NCBI GenBank assembly: GCA_030272585.1 | Contig: BSYQ01000004.1 | Location: forward strand, 248,001-312,000 | Direction of reading: 5' to 3' | Origin: Bryopsis sp. KO-2023 | Taxonomy: Eukaryota > Chlorophyta > Ulvophyceae > Bryopsidales > Bryopsidaceae | Length of the DNA: 64,000 bases | In this document: positions 50,881 to 63,041 of the stretch, one piece after another | Position numbering within the stretch: position 1 is the first letter of the stretch | Layout: each line of letters starts with the position of its first letter | Program-made: the position numbers and the translations under genes | Notes under the pieces: model-generated | Database searches by the model: none | Told to the model about the DNA's origin: nothing | What the model saw: the letters and a program-made list of their open reading frames with translations, nothing else

Positions 50881-53800
50881 CTACTGAATATATCGAAGCA
50901 CTCCCTCAATGCCCTCAGCGTCATACAAGGTCCTCGTCTGCTCCGCAAGACCCTCCAACCTCGCAAACTCCGCCAACCGCGGACCAAGCTTCTTCAGCTT
51001 GGCAAGGGATCGGATCCGACCGCGAGTGATGGGCGGATCGAAGGCGAGACCCTCGTAGGTGAAGGATCGGCTGACGGCCACGAAAGTAATGCCTGCCGCA
51101 AACTCCTTCGTCCCAAGGTCCACCAACACCCTGTCGAGTCCCTTGCCTTGGGACTTGTGGATGGAGATGGCCCAAGCCGGCATGAGAGGAAGCATCTTCC
51201 TCTCTCCAGAAGCCCTGGTCGCAGATGTCCGGACGTCGCGAGTGATAGGGACAATAGGAACGACCCCCTCGACCCCCTCCAAGAAGCTCGGCCCCCTGTA
51301 GTCGTCGAACCGAACCAAGACAGCATCCGGCAATGCAGGGGGAGTCGTGGACGTGTACACGATGTCATGAACGAAACCCATGGCGCCGTTGATGAGGCCG
51401 GCCTCTGTCCACGGGTTGGCTCGCAGCATCACCCTCGCTCCCTTGCATAAGCGCAAGGTAGATGGGAGATTCGTCGCGTCCTCCACGTCAAGACCCCTGG
51501 GCACTCGCAAATCCTCCGCCCTAATCATCGCCGTGGGTTGATCCAACGCCACGAGCCGATCGTTGTTATGGCTCTCGGCTTGGGCGTTGGTGGCGCATAG
51601 GTACAAGGCATCCGAGAAAGCCTGTCTGTCGTCCACTGAAAGGGTACGGAGGTTGCGAGCCATCAGGGCGTCGATGTCGGAATCCGTGGGACATCCTCGT
51701 CGAAGCCTCATGAGAATGTCCCGGAAGGCCACCTGGTCTTGGCCCGCCTGTCGCATGATCGCAGTGAGACGAACCACCACCCTGAACTGACGATACGCAG
51801 CAAAGCCGCGCAAGCGATCCGCCTTGGGCCTCTGCCCGCGATCGAACATCTCGGCATCGCTGACGGGAGGGAGCTGTCCGAAATCACCCTCAATGACAAT
51901 CGACAAGCCCCCAAACAACTGATCCGCGTGCTCCGGAAACGCCTGTCTACCCCGGGAGTCGATCGATGCAAACGTCGATGCCCCGATCATCGATTTCTCA
52001 TCGATGATGAGATATCGCACGCCCCTCAATCTCTCCTGAAGAAGGCTCAAGGCGTTGCCCTTGAGGTCCTTGCACCTCGAGCCCACGGGCAACATCAATA
52101 GAGAATGGAGCGTGCAACCGCCGACGTTGAAGGCGGCACAACCTGTCGGAGCGGCAACCACGACCGAACCCTCCCCATGCTCTCTCTCGATCGCGGCAAC
52201 GACGGCATGAATCAGGGCACTCTTGCCCGTGCCGGCGGTCCCCTCGACGATCATGCGCAAGGGAGGAGGGTCGTCGGAACGAGCATGCTCCACGATGATG
52301 TCATACGCGAGGCGTTGACTGTCAACGAGCTGATCACGATCGAGGTGGTCACGATCTCTGGGCAAAGGGCCGTCCCGTCTCACGTCCTGGATGAAGGTCC
52401 GCATGGTCGGGACGTCGTACTGGGCCGCGCTCGCGTGCCAATCATGATCGGAGGCCTCCATCATGGGTCGGGCAAACTGTGGATGGGCAGCCAAAGCCCG
52501 CATCCAATCATCCTGCTCGTCCTCGGGGAACTGTCGATAGTCGTCGTCGCTCCCCTCGGAGCCATCCTCCTCCTCATCATCATCCCCCACCTCGGGAGCG
52601 ATGGAAACCTCTCTGAACAAATCGATCGCCCTGTGCATGGGCTGCTCCTCCAAGAACGCATCGAATGCCTCGACCCAAGTCATCTCACCGCCACCAAGCA
52701 AATCCCGATCCACGTCTCTCCACTCCTTGTAGCGGATAAGGTATTGCTGGCAAAAGTCGGGAAAGCGCTCGTCATCACGCGGCACTGGCCGGCAAGGCGG
52801 AAAGATCCTGATGATCTTGGGCTTCATCTTGCGCTTGGGTGCCGCATTCCTCGGAAGGTCGTACCATCGAAAGAAGTCCTCCAAGCACTCCTTGATGTCG
52901 TCCGGACGGTTTTTGTACTCGTCCATCCACGAACGTCGAAGGAAACCACCCTCTTCTGTGGTGATCTCTCTCGAATCGTCAAGCACTATGACACCGAAAG
53001 TCCTAGAGGCCATCGTGAGCTTGGCCGAGGCAAGCTTGTGGAAGGCCTCCATCGTGCATACGTCATGCTCCTTGATGGTGCGGTTGAGCATCTTGACGAC
53101 GGCCGAGATGGAGTTGGCCTCCTCAGCGGTGCGACACGCGTCGTCGAGGATCTCCGAAAACACCGCCATCAAGCCGCCGCTCTCCACCTCGGCCTTGCAC
53201 GTGTAGCCGCACAGGTATCTCAAGAGGGCCGTCAACGACAAGATAGGTTGTATGTCGATGTTGGCCCTGAAGCCCTGCAGCATCGGTCGCGCCTGGTACT
53301 GGTTGAAGCGCTGCTGCTTTCCGGGCCTCCTCGCGAGCTCGAGCCTGTACTTTTGCCTCGGATCCTCCACGATCTCCGCATGCGCCCGCACCTCCCTCGG
53401 GAACCTGAACCTGCACCTGCCCAAGTCCCGGTCCCTCTTGGACTTGAAGCAGCTGTTGGTGCACACGTGGGGTCCCTGAACCCTCAACAGCTCCTCCAAG
53501 TCCCTTGCACGCTCCTCGTCGCTCGTGCCGATCGACGTGTACGTCCTCGTGGACGGGTGAGGCGTGGAGGGAGCGCTGCGGAAGTCCTCGTCCATGTCCA
53601 AGGTGATGCCGACTGTCTCTGTGAAGTACTCGATGACCTCTGCTCTCGTGTCGGCGCTCATCTCCTCGTGGGCGCTCCGCATCAAGTTGGGCGCATCCGG
53701 TAGCCACAAGAACCCGTGCATGTGGGGCGCCCCTCGCCACTGGTACTCGATCTTCGCCCAAAACTCGTCCGCGCCGAAGTAAGGCACCATCACCTTCTTG

Positions 53801-56301
53801 AGGAACGACTCGGATCGCTCCAAGAAGTAGGCATCGATGAGATCGGCGTTGTCCACCATCGCTCGCCTCTTCTTCGCCTTCCTCTGGGCCTCCGTGGCAC
53901 AATCTGAGTAGTCGAGTTGGAGGAGAGTCTCGATCTGTGGCCAAAACATCTCGGCGGAGCTCAAGGTGAAGAAGAGCGAGGGCATGTAGCCCTGGCTACC
54001 CTCGACCGGGTGCGTGAGCTGCCGAAACATCTCCTCCAGCTCGCCACGTCTATCGGACCAAAATTGCTTCGTTCCTCGTATCCTTGAACCAAAGGCAAGA
54101 ATCTTCCTCATAAGGCTCGAATCACCCTCATCTACGAGGTCCTTCAAGTCCTTCACCGTCATCTTGTTGATGTCTAGGTTCCCCTTGAGGAACACCCGTG
54201 CCGTGCAAAACGCGGCTTTGCGATCTGCGAGATTGACGACCAAGAACTTGAAGCGTGGATGCCGCGCGAAACGACGATCCGGCCATCGCATCAGATGAAG
54301 AGCGTACTCTCGCATGCCATTGACGTCGGGAAAGCCGGCCGTCGTGTAGTCGGCAGCGCCACAAGGGAAAAGGGTGGGGAACGCCATCGAAAAGAGTCCT
54401 CGGGTCATGAACTCCTTGATCGGCTCCCTCTCTCGCACCGGAAAGGGAGCCACGTTGTTCCCCTCGGCACGATCGATCGCCTCTGTGACAGATGCTCGGA
54501 TCTTGTCGACCTCTCGAACTCCACGGATTGTCGTGGGTGCATGAGAGTGCATCGACACATCGCCGTCCGCCTCGTCGTCCGAATCGTGGGCGCGGAACCC
54601 GCCCTCCTCCTCAGCCTGGGCGGCCTGCCGCTCGGTGAACTCTCGCAATCCCTCGGGGCTCCCGTGCTCCGGAAGACGAGCGATAACGTCCTCGTCAATC
54701 TCAATCCCAGCATACCAGGGGTTGTTCTTCTGCAACCAACGCAAGGCACGGAGAACAACCCCTCGTCGCACGATGTGATCCTGATGAGTCCGATCAACCC
54801 CGTGTTGTCGGACCACCACCCAAGGAAGGTCTCTCGGGTCCACCGGCAGGCGCTGAAGGGCCTCGATCGTCTCCGAGTGGTCCGCCATAAAACCAATGAA
54901 GTGACCGCTCAACCGATGCATCCCGCTCTTGTGGATCCTCGCAATGTACATGCAAGGGTGAATACGGGCGATCAACATCTCCTCCATCTGGGTGAGGCCG
55001 GTGAGCTCGGGAGGAACGGGATCCGGCCAGAGCCCGTTCTCTTCGCTGTACGCTCGTCGATAGCGCGGATTCCTCTTGCACCTCGCACACGTGGAATCGC
55101 TGAAGTCGGCACCCGGCCCCGTCTCTCCACAACTCTGGCAAACGTTGCCGTGCCAGGTAACGGTCTGCTCCAAGTGACGCTCCCAATCGCGAATCAGCTC
55201 GTCGACGCTCGTGCGTTTGAGATTTTGCTTGTGGATCTTTTTTCTGGTCGCCCATTCCTCTCGTTGCTTTTTCCTCTTTCGCTCGTTTTCTTTCCTCGTG
55301 TTCTCGTCGGACGCTTTCTTTTCGCTCGTGTCCGTTCTCTTTCGTTCCTCGCTCGCGTGTGTTTCACGCAATGCTTTTTTCTTTTCTTCGGACAATTTCG
55401 CTTCCCTCTCGCGCTTCAGCAAAGCACGTTTCTCCAACCTTTTTTCCTTCTCTGTTTCGGGCTTGCTCGCAATGTTTTCTTTCTCAGCATCCCTCATCTC
55501 TTTTGCTTTCTTCGCATCGCTTCGTTGCTTCCTCTTTCTTTCCCTCGCAAGGCGTTTTTTTCTTTCTTCTTTCGTTTCCGTTTCGGTTCCGGTTTCATTT
55601 TTGAGTTGGGGAGTTCTGTTTCCCACGATCGGCACGTTAATATTCGCAAGTAATGAGGCGGGGGTGATCGCTTGGAGCTCGTTTCGCTCGTACACCCTGT
55701 CGTAGTGGTTACCTTTCGTGTTACATAATCTAACAAACACGTTATCCATGGCGCTGGTGGTAATCAAGTGAGTGGGGAACAAAGGATTAAATTTGAATAC
55801 AGGGTAGTCACGTTGGTATAATTGTATTTCAAAAGGGGTTTGGAGGAGGGTCGCGGCCGCAAAAATAGTCCACGTGCTCGCCCACGTATCGTTGGACCGC
55901 ATGTTATTTATCTTTATTTTTATCTCATCGATGGTGCACCCCTCAAAAGCGGCAAAAGTCACGGGGTGCGTCGCCGCCAGGTCGCATACCAAGGTTCGTA
56001 GGGTCCCCGCACTCGTTTCGTCCCCGCTTATTTCTTTGGATATGGCGTTAAAAAAACACGCCCCGTTTGCTGAACTGTGATCGACAAAAAATTCTGCCCC
56101 TAGGGCCACGTTCATTTGCTCGTATAACGAAAAATTTTGTCTCCCGTACGGGGAACTCGTCACTGGAGTGATCACGAAAGGATCACGAGAGATCACTCGC
56201 CTGTTTGGGATACCCAACCCCACGCACACTTGATTCCTCCACATCCATCGAGCTTGCACGTCGGACCTTGTGAAGCTCCTCGTCTCACCCACTGACGTCA
56301 T
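50881..56301 (-). CDS. RepHel protein with OTU protease-like domain, copy 3
   Basis: Same 1,806-residue product as copies 1 and 2, with every catalytic motif intact. Confidence 0.93.
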   Translation of the reverse strand: MTSVGETRSFTRSDVQARWMWRNQVCVGLGIPNRRVISRDPFVITPVTSSPYGRQNFSLYEQMNVALGAEFFVDHSSANGACFFNAISKEISGDETSAGTLRTLVCDLAATHPVTFAAFEGCTIDEIKIKINNMRSNDTWASTWTIFAAATLLQTPFEIQLYQRDYPVFKFNPLFPTHLITTSAMDNVFVRLCNTKGNHYDRVYERNELQAITPASLLANINVPIVGNRTPQLKNETGTETETKEERKKRLARERKRKQRSDAKKAKEMRDAEKENIASKPETEKEKRLEKRALLKREREAKLSEEKKKALRETHASEERKRTDTSEKKASDENTRKENERKRKKQREEWATRKKIHKQNLKRTSVDELIRDWERHLEQTVTWHGNVCQSCGETGPGADFSDSTCARCKRNPRYRRAYSEENGLWPDPVPPELTGLTQMEEMLIARIHPCMYIARIHKSGMHRLSGHFIGFMADHSETIEALQRLPVDPRDLPWVVVRQHGVDRTHQDHIVRRGVVLRALRWLQKNNPWYAGIEIDEDVIARLPEHGSPEGLREFTERQAAQAEEEGGFRAHDSDDEADGDVSMHSHAPTTIRGVREVDKIRASVTEAIDRAEGNNVAPFPVREREPIKEFMTRGLFSMAFPTLFPCGAADYTTAGFPDVNGMREYALHLMRWPDRRFARHPRFKFLVVNLADRKAAFCTARVFLKGNLDINKMTVKDLKDLVDEGDSSLMRKILAFGSRIRGTKQFWSDRRGELEEMFRQLTHPVEGSQGYMPSLFFTLSSAEMFWPQIETLLQLDYSDCATEAQRKAKKRRAMVDNADLIDAYFLERSESFLKKVMVPYFGADEFWAKIEYQWRGAPHMHGFLWLPDAPNLMRSAHEEMSADTRAEVIEYFTETVGITLDMDEDFRSAPSTPHPSTRTYTSIGTSDEERARDLEELLRVQGPHVCTNSCFKSKRDRDLGRCRFRFPREVRAHAEIVEDPRQKYRLELARRPGKQQRFNQYQARPMLQGFRANIDIQPILSLTALLRYLCGYTCKAEVESGGLMAVFSEILDDACRTAEEANSISAVVKMLNRTIKEHDVCTMEAFHKLASAKLTMASRTFGVIVLDDSREITTEEGGFLRRSWMDEYKNRPDDIKECLEDFFRWYDLPRNAAPKRKMKPKIIRIFPPCRPVPRDDERFPDFCQQYLIRYKEWRDVDRDLLGGGEMTWVEAFDAFLEEQPMHRAIDLFREVSIAPEVGDDDEEEDGSEGSDDDYRQFPEDEQDDWMRALAAHPQFARPMMEASDHDWHASAAQYDVPTMRTFIQDVRRDGPLPRDRDHLDRDQLVDSQRLAYDIIVEHARSDDPPPLRMIVEGTAGTGKSALIHAVVAAIEREHGEGSVVVAAPTGCAAFNVGGCTLHSLLMLPVGSRCKDLKGNALSLLQERLRGVRYLIIDEKSMIGASTFASIDSRGRQAFPEHADQLFGGLSIVIEGDFGQLPPVSDAEMFDRGQRPKADRLRGFAAYRQFRVVVRLTAIMRQAGQDQVAFRDILMRLRRGCPTDSDIDALMARNLRTLSVDDRQAFSDALYLCATNAQAESHNNDRLVALDQPTAMIRAEDLRVPRGLDVEDATNLPSTLRLCKGARVMLRANPWTEAGLINGAMGFVHDIVYTSTTPPALPDAVLVRFDDYRGPSFLEGVEGVVPIVPITRDVRTSATRASGERKMLPLMPAWAISIHKSQGKGLDRVLVDLGTKEFAAGITFVAVSRSFTYEGLAFDPPITRGRIRSLAKLKKLGPRLAEFARLEGLAEQTRTLYDAEGIEGVLRYIQ

Positions 56302-57508
56302 CTATACAAATATTCGAAAAAACAAACGAATTCATTGAAATTCCGTGAATAGAGAGAAGATTCAAGGGGTTTCTTGGGCTGATTTTTCATGCGAAACACC
56401 CACGATAGTCAATGCCTCAAAAAATCATTTATTTGCACTCCATTAGGCTTATACAATAGCTTTCTTTTGTTTTATACAATATTTGGGTGGCCGAATCCCT
56501 CCCGACGTCCGGAAGTCGTCAAAGGACGATCGACCTAAAGTTTTTCCTTTAAAACGTGACAAAATAGTATGTAGTGGCTTCCCCTCGACTCCACGTTTCC
56601 AACGCGCTTTGTTTCGTCGGAAACGACACGGTATAAGAGAAGTTATGAGGAAAAACATAAAGAATCTCAACAGGAGGGAGATCTTTTCGGCGACGAAGTT
56701 GGTTTCTCCCAAAAAAGAACGCGAACAAGGTGGAACCAAGCCAGAAAAAGGAAAACAAAGAAGAATAGGGAGAGGTTTCCCTAAAACCTTTTCTGTCGAC
56801 CCCTACATGTTTGAATTTCCAGGAAATAAGCCTTCAGGAGGTGTGGGAGTCGAACCCACTTCACCCTCCTTCTTCTCTCACCTTGTTCGCGTTCTCAACA
56901 CGCCTGCGTCGTCGCGTACGTCGTCGCTCGTCGCCTTTTTTTCCTTCCTCGACTTTCCTTGCTCGATCTTCGTGGATCGTCGATGGTTACGCGAGAATCG
57001 GAAGTCGTCAATGACAGGGACGGGATGAGAGTCACATCACTCTTCCAGGTACGTCATCCTTGAGGACTTCGATTTCGCTTCACGGTTTTGGTGGGGTGGA
57101 ATGGTGGGGATCCGCGAGAACACTTTCTCGAGATATCGACATGGACTCGCTGCGTGTTGACGATACGGCCGACGGCGGCAGAGACGACCGGAAACACGAG
57201 AAACCAGAGCTTACTCGTGTGAGGAGGGTATTCGCCAGGAGACGAAAGAAACGCAGGTGAGTGAACGTGAAATAATGCTCACAGCGGGTTCCAGGTTGGG
57301 TTCGACTCCCAAGTGAGACCACAAACGTAAAGAGGGAAGGAACTCTTGCAGTAAACGTAGTGCTAGCTTCCTCTGAACCATTTGCAGGCGTGAGGGGCAG
57401 CCCATCCACAACTCTGGCTTCTGTCAAACTTCCTGGTATCCATCATTGACAGCTTTTTACGTTGAATTCAGTCGAAGTAAAAACACCGTCAGCAAACAGA
57501 TCGGTTGG

Positions 57509-58328
57509 GAAGGGCCTGTTTTTTTTTTGTTTTTTTTTTGGAAAGGATAGGTCATTTGCTGTGGTTCCTGGGAAGTGGAAAGGGGGAAGGGAAGAGTTGT
57601 TTTTTTTCGATTGAATGGAATGGAAGGGTATTTTTTTTGCTAAGCAAAGGGAAAGAGAAGGGCCAGGTGTTCTTTTCAATGGGAAAGGGAAGGGCCTGTT
57701 TTTTTTTTGTTTTTTTTTTGGAAAGGATAGGTCGTTTGCTGTGGTTCCTGGGAAGTGAAAAGGGGGAAGGGAAGAGTTGTTTTTTTTCGATTGAATGGAA
57801 TGGAAGGGTATTTTTTTTGAGACGGAGCAAAGGGAAAGAGAAGGGCCAGGTGTTCTTTTCAATGGGAAAGGGAAGGGCCTGGTTTTTTGTTGCTTGTTTC
57901 AAGGGGAAGGGAATCGCCCAGTTTTTTTTCTATGTTTTCAAGTAAGGGAAGGGAGCAGAGTAGAGCAAGGGAAGGGAGCAAAGGCTTCCTTTTCCCTGTT
58001 TCAAGGGGAGGGATAGGCCAGTTTTTATTTTTTTGAAGGGGAAAGGGAGGGGGGGGGGTCTCTTTTTTATAAGGGAGAAGGGAAGGACCAGTTTTATTTT
58101 ATATTTGTTGCAGTGTTCTTTCAAGGGAAGGGAAAAGGAGGGGAGAGGAGAAGAGAGGCTTGTTTTCCTTGTTTGAAGAAAAGGAAAAAGGAAGTGCCAG
58201 TTTTTTTCAAGGGGGATGGGAAGGGAGAGAGTGGTTTTTTTTGGGTTGCTTCAAGGGGAGGGGAACGGCCCAGTTGTTTTTTTCTATTTCTGTAAGGGAA
58301 GGGAAGCAAGGCTCAGTTGTTTTTTCGA
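57509..58328. repeat. Purine-rich repeat block, copy 3
   Basis: Direct repeats starting at 57509 and 57689, same layout as in the other autonomous copies. Confidence 0.85.
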
Positions 58329-58945
58329 TCACGATCACCGAAAGCGCGTCGCACTGCGCGCAGCGCCTTTTCCCAAGGCGCTCTTTTTCGCTGTTTTTTC
58401 CTGTTTTTTCCTTTTTTTCCAACTCCGAGCGAGCCAGACCTGGGCGAGGGCGCCGCGCGCAGCGCACAGCACCCTCGCCCATCACACCTTTTAATTCAAC
58501 AGGTCGCTGCGCGCTGCGCAGCTCCCTCGCCCATCACTTTTTTTAATTTGATAGGTCGCTGCGCTGCCCCCAGCGACCTCGCCCATCACCTTTTAAAAAG
58601 AGCGAGCTGCGCAGCGCGCAGCTCCCTCGCCCTTTCCTTTTCGATGGTGCCGCGCCGCGCTTCGCGCAGCGCCTCCCCCCCTCGTTCTCCGCCAGTTCGC
58701 TGCGCTTCGCGCAGCGCCCTGGAAACCACCCAAGTCGCGCGAGTCGGACCTGCGCTCCGCGCAGTTTCGCTGCAGCTGCGCGCCGGTCCGCCATGCGAGC
58801 AGCGTCGACCGACATGGCGCCTCGAAAATCAGACATGCGAGCGCGGAGCGTGACCGGCTACGCAGGGAAAATCGCCCTCAGGGCTAGTACCCTGCGGGGA
58901 CAAAATCGTTGATCCAAGGAAAATCTTCATTACATTCGATTTCCC

Positions 58946-60003
58946 AATTAACCGGTCTGTCTCATCGCTTTGACAGAGAGAGGGAAATCGAATGTAACAG
59001 TTTTTCGTTTTTTTTTTTTTTTTTTTTCGAACTCCCAGCGAACGAACTCCCAGCGAACGAACTCTCAACGAACCACAAGCTGTAAGTTACATTCGATTTC
59101 CCTTTTTAGATTAGGTAACCCCTTTTTCGTTTTTTTTTTTTTTTTTCGAACTCCCAGCGAACCAGACTTCGGGAAGGGCGCCGCGCGCAGCGCGCAGCAC
59201 CCTCGCCCATCACACTTTCTAACTCCACAGGTCGCTGCGCGCTGCGCAGCTCGCTCACCCATCACACTTCGCCCCCAACGACCTCGCCCATCACTTTTAA
59301 AGGAGCGAGCTGCGCAGCGCCCTCACCATCACACTTTTTAAGTCGTCGCTGCAGTGCGCGCAGCTCCCTCACCCTTCCAGTTTCGAAGCTCCTTGTCCCA
59401 TCAGTTTACTGAAGTGATCGCAGCGCTGCGCGCACCTCCCTCACCCATCACTTTTTTTAATTTGACAGGTCGCTGCGCTGCCCCCAGCGACCTCGCCCAT
59501 CACCTTCTTAAAGGAGCGAGCTGCGCAGCGACCTATCACCCACCCATCACTTTTTTTAAGGGGTCGCTGCGCTGCGCGCAGCTCCCTCCCCATCACTTTT
59601 CTTAAATTGATAGGTCGCTGCGCTGCCCCCAGCGACCTCGCCCATCACCTTTTAAAAAGAGCGAGCTGCGCAGCGCGCAGCGACCTCGCCCTTTCCTTTT
59701 CGATGGTGCCGCGCCGCGCTTCGCGCAGCGCCTCCCCCCCTCGTTCTCCGCCAGTTCGCTGCGCTTCGCGCAGCGCCCTGGAAACCACCCAAGTCGCGCG
59801 AGTCGGACCTGCGCCCCGCGCAGTTTCGCTGCAGCTGCGCGCCGGTCCGCCATGCGAGCGGCGTCGCCCGACATGGCGCCTCGAAAATCAGACATGCGAG
59901 CGCGGAGCGTGACCGGCGACGCAGGGAAAATCGCCCTCAGGGCTAGTACCCCGTGGGGACAAAACTGATGATCCTAGGAAAATCTCATTACATTCGATTT
60001 CCC
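58946..60003 (-). mobile_element. Array unit 12, non-autonomous (type h, 1,058 bp)
   Basis: Stem-loop CTGTC/GACAG, three leader motifs (the last diverged to AACTCTCAACGAACC), a long T-run, then a degenerate minisatellite. Its right end resembles that of unit 4. One extra A at 60004 separates it from unit 13, the only junction with an added base. It matches unit 15 at constant offset (4,096 bp). Confidence 0.8.
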
Positions 60004-60004
60004 A

Positions 60005-61698
60005 AATTAACCGGTCCGTCTCATCGCTTCGACAGAGAGAGGAAAATCGAATGTCACTGTTCGTTCGTTTGTTCTCTCAAGCGATGGTTGCCACACACAA
60101 GTCCAACAGGCACTCTGCGTGTAGGCGTCGTACAGCGCACGGCACGCCCCAGAGTCCATTAAACCCCCAGGTTATCTTTTAGCTTTTCAGGGGTGACTCT
60201 GCTTTTGATAGAAAACCTATAGCAAATTCAAATCAAGAATAGAACTTCTTCCTTTCCCACAGAATTTTCTGTGAAAATACAAACTCACAACAAACCAACT
60301 GGAAGTTTCACAGGGGAAACCCACTTCTCACTTTATAAACCAGCCAAACACCTTTCTCTTTCACTTGGCACCAATCACACTTTTTAGATCAACCTTTTCC
60401 AACTTTTTCCAGACCTGTGACTCTGGGGTCCCCTTTTTCACTCCTTTTCTGACCTGAGGCTCCCCTTTTTCGAACTGCCTCGCACACACACCTTCCTGAC
60501 GACCCCCAGGTCGCTCCTGCACAGTGTTGCACAGGTGATGCTGCGCGCTCATGTGGCGCTTCACTCTTTTCTGACGATCCAGAGCGTTCCTTGTCGAAGG
60601 CTGCGCAGTCCAGTCGCAGGGTTCCAGTACGCTCCCCACCAGCGTTCCGTTCCAGCAAACTCCTCGTCCACCTCACTGGGGAGTCACACTTTTTGTCGCC
60701 TGCAGCATCGATTGTCAAAGGTCAGCGCCGTTTTTTTTTACAGTGAACTCCACCTCCTTTTTAGCGAAAAACAGAGGTTCCTTGCTCTTTCGTCCGCCTG
60801 GAAGGGTCAAGTTCGGTTCGACTCCGATGCCAGGCTAGGATCGCACTTAGGATCGTTTTTTCGCCCTCGTTTTTTCCAAGTCGCTGCAGTCGGGGTGCGC
60901 TGCGCGCATCGCCCTTTCCCAAGGCGCAGCGCGCAGCTCCCTGGCCCATCACACTTTTTAAGTGGTTTTTTTTTACGACTAAAGCCCAGAGAAAACGAAA
61001 AAGAACGAGAAAAGCTAAAACAGGATCCCCCAGAACCTGTAAATCTAAATCTAAAACACCGACTCTGGAGAAAGGGTCGGAAAACGAACGAACCGAACAG
61101 AAAGGTTCGAAACTACTGCCTGGAAAGACCTTCAGGCGCAACTGGACTAAAAAAGGAAAAAAAAAACCCTTCTGGACCCCCCCTGGGGTAAATCCCTGCA
61201 GAATTTGTGCGAAAAATTACTTGGACTTCGAAAAACGTTCGAAAAAAGAGAGACCCCCTGCTTAAGGGTCGAGAGAAAAAGAACAGTGGTCGCCTGTCTA
61301 CCAGGGAGACGGTCGCAGGTCGACATGTTCGAAAATAGAAGCTCCAAAAAACGAAATTACCACTTGCAGTCGACCTCCAATGGTCAATGGTCAAGGGCCG
61401 GCTGTGAGAGGAAGACGTTTCGACGCAGGGGCAAGACGAAACACTTCGCGCAGCGCCTCCCCCCTCGTTCTCCGCCAGTTCGCTGCGCGAAGCGAAGAAA
61501 ATCGCAAAGTCGTGGGAGTCCGACCCGCGCTCCGCGCAGGTCCGCCATGCGAGCGGCGTCGACCGACATGGCGCCTCGAAAATCAGACATGCGCGCTCGG
61601 AGCGTGACCGGCTACGCAGGGACATTTTGCCTGTGGGCTAGTACCCTGCGGGGACAAACTGATGATCCGTGGAAAATCTCATTAACATTCGATTTCCC
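60005..61698 (-). mobile_element. Array unit 13, non-autonomous with unique cargo (type i, 1,694 bp)
   Basis: The left arm is of the second class (GGAAAATCGAATG), the stem-loop is CCGTC/GACAG with one unpaired position, and the right arm is of the common class, so this unit has mixed ends. The stretches 60060-60840 and 60965-61440 are found in no other unit and lack the minisatellite. They may be captured host sequence. Short frames there (for example CRICAKNYLDFEKRSKK on plus near 61198, FEKGEPQVRKGVKKG on minus near 60450) show no family I know. The conserved right-end block is at 61540-61620. Confidence 0.7.
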
Positions 61699-63041
61699 AA
61701 TTAACCGGTCTGTCTCATCGCTTTGACAGAGAGAGGGAAATCGAATGTAACAGTTCGTTTTTTTTTTGTTTTTTTTTCGAACTCCCAGCGAACGAACTCC
61801 CAGCGAACCACAAGCTGTAAGTTCCATTCGATTTCCCTTTTTACATAAGGTAACCCCTTTTTCGTTTTTTTTTTTTTTTCGAACTCCCAGCGAACCAGAA
61901 GTCGGACTGGCGCGACTTGGGAAAAAACTTGGGTTTTTTTTTTTTTTTTCTAACTCCGAGCGAATCAGATCTGGGCTAGGGCACCCTCGTTTTTTTCCAA
62001 GTCGCGGAAGTCGGACTGGCGCGACTTGGAAAAAAACGTGGTTTTTTTTTGTTTTTTTTCGAAACCAAGTCTGGGCCAGGGCGTCGCGCGCAGCGCCCTC
62101 GTTTTTTCCAAGTCGCGCCAGTCGCGCAGCGCCCTTTCCCAAGGCGCTCGTTCGTTGTTTTTTTTTTTCTAACTCCCAGCGAACCAGATCTGCGCCCAGC
62201 GACCTCACCCATCCCTTGTTTTTTTTTTTTCGAACTTCAGAGCGAACCAGATCTGGGCGAGGGCGCAGCGCGCAGCGACCTCGTTTTTTCCAAGTCGCAT
62301 CAGTCAGGCTGCGCTGCGCGCAGCGCCCTTTCCCAAGGCGCAGCGCGCAGCTCCCTGGCACATCACACTTTTTAAAAAGTCGATCTTTTTTTTTATTCGA
62401 ACTTCCAACGAACCAGACCTGGGGAAGGCACCGCGCGCAACGCACAGCACTTTCGCCCATCACACCTCTTAATTCGACAGGTCGCTGCGCGCTGCGCAGC
62501 TCCCTCGCCCATCACACCTGTCAATTTGACAGGTCGCTGCGCAGCGCGCAGCTCCCTCGCCCATCACCCCTGTCACTTTGACAGGTCGCTGCGCGCTGCG
62601 CAGCTCCCTGGCCCCTCACACTTTGAAAGCGGTCGCTGCGCTGCGCGCAGCTCCCTCCCCATCACTTTTCTTACTTTGATAGGTCGCTGCGCTGCCCCCA
62701 GCGACCTCGCCCATCACCTTTTTAAAAGAGGGAGCTGCGCAGCGCGCAGCTCTCTCGCCCTTTCCTTTTCGGCTTTGCTTCGCGCAGCGCCCCCCCTTCC
62801 TCGTCGTCCCCCAGTTCGCTGCGCTTCGCGCAGCTCCCTCGCCCATTCAGTTGCGATTCAGCTTCGCGCCGGTCCGCCATGCGAGCAGCGTCGACCGACA
62901 TGGCGCCTCGAAAATCAGACATGCGAGCGCGGAGCGTGACCGGCGACGCAGGGACATTTGGCCTTCGGGCTAGTACCCTGCAAGCGGAGAGAGGGACATT
63001 TCGTCCTCTTAAGTAAAATCTTCATTACATTACGATTTCCC
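61699..63041 (-). mobile_element. Array unit 14, non-autonomous (same type a as unit 1)
   Basis: Same length (1,343 bp) as unit 1 at a constant offset of 39,476 bp, with scattered substitutions (for example G at 61920 where unit 1 has A at 22444). Its right neighbour is type h, whereas unit 1 is followed by type b. Confidence 0.8.

Larger units (their letters stand above)
49585..58945 (-). mobile_element. Array unit 11: autonomous Helitron2-like element, copy 3 (9,361 bp)
   Basis: Same length as copies 1 and 2, with C at 50416 like copy 1. Left neighbour is unit 10, right neighbour unit 12. Confidence 0.9.
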
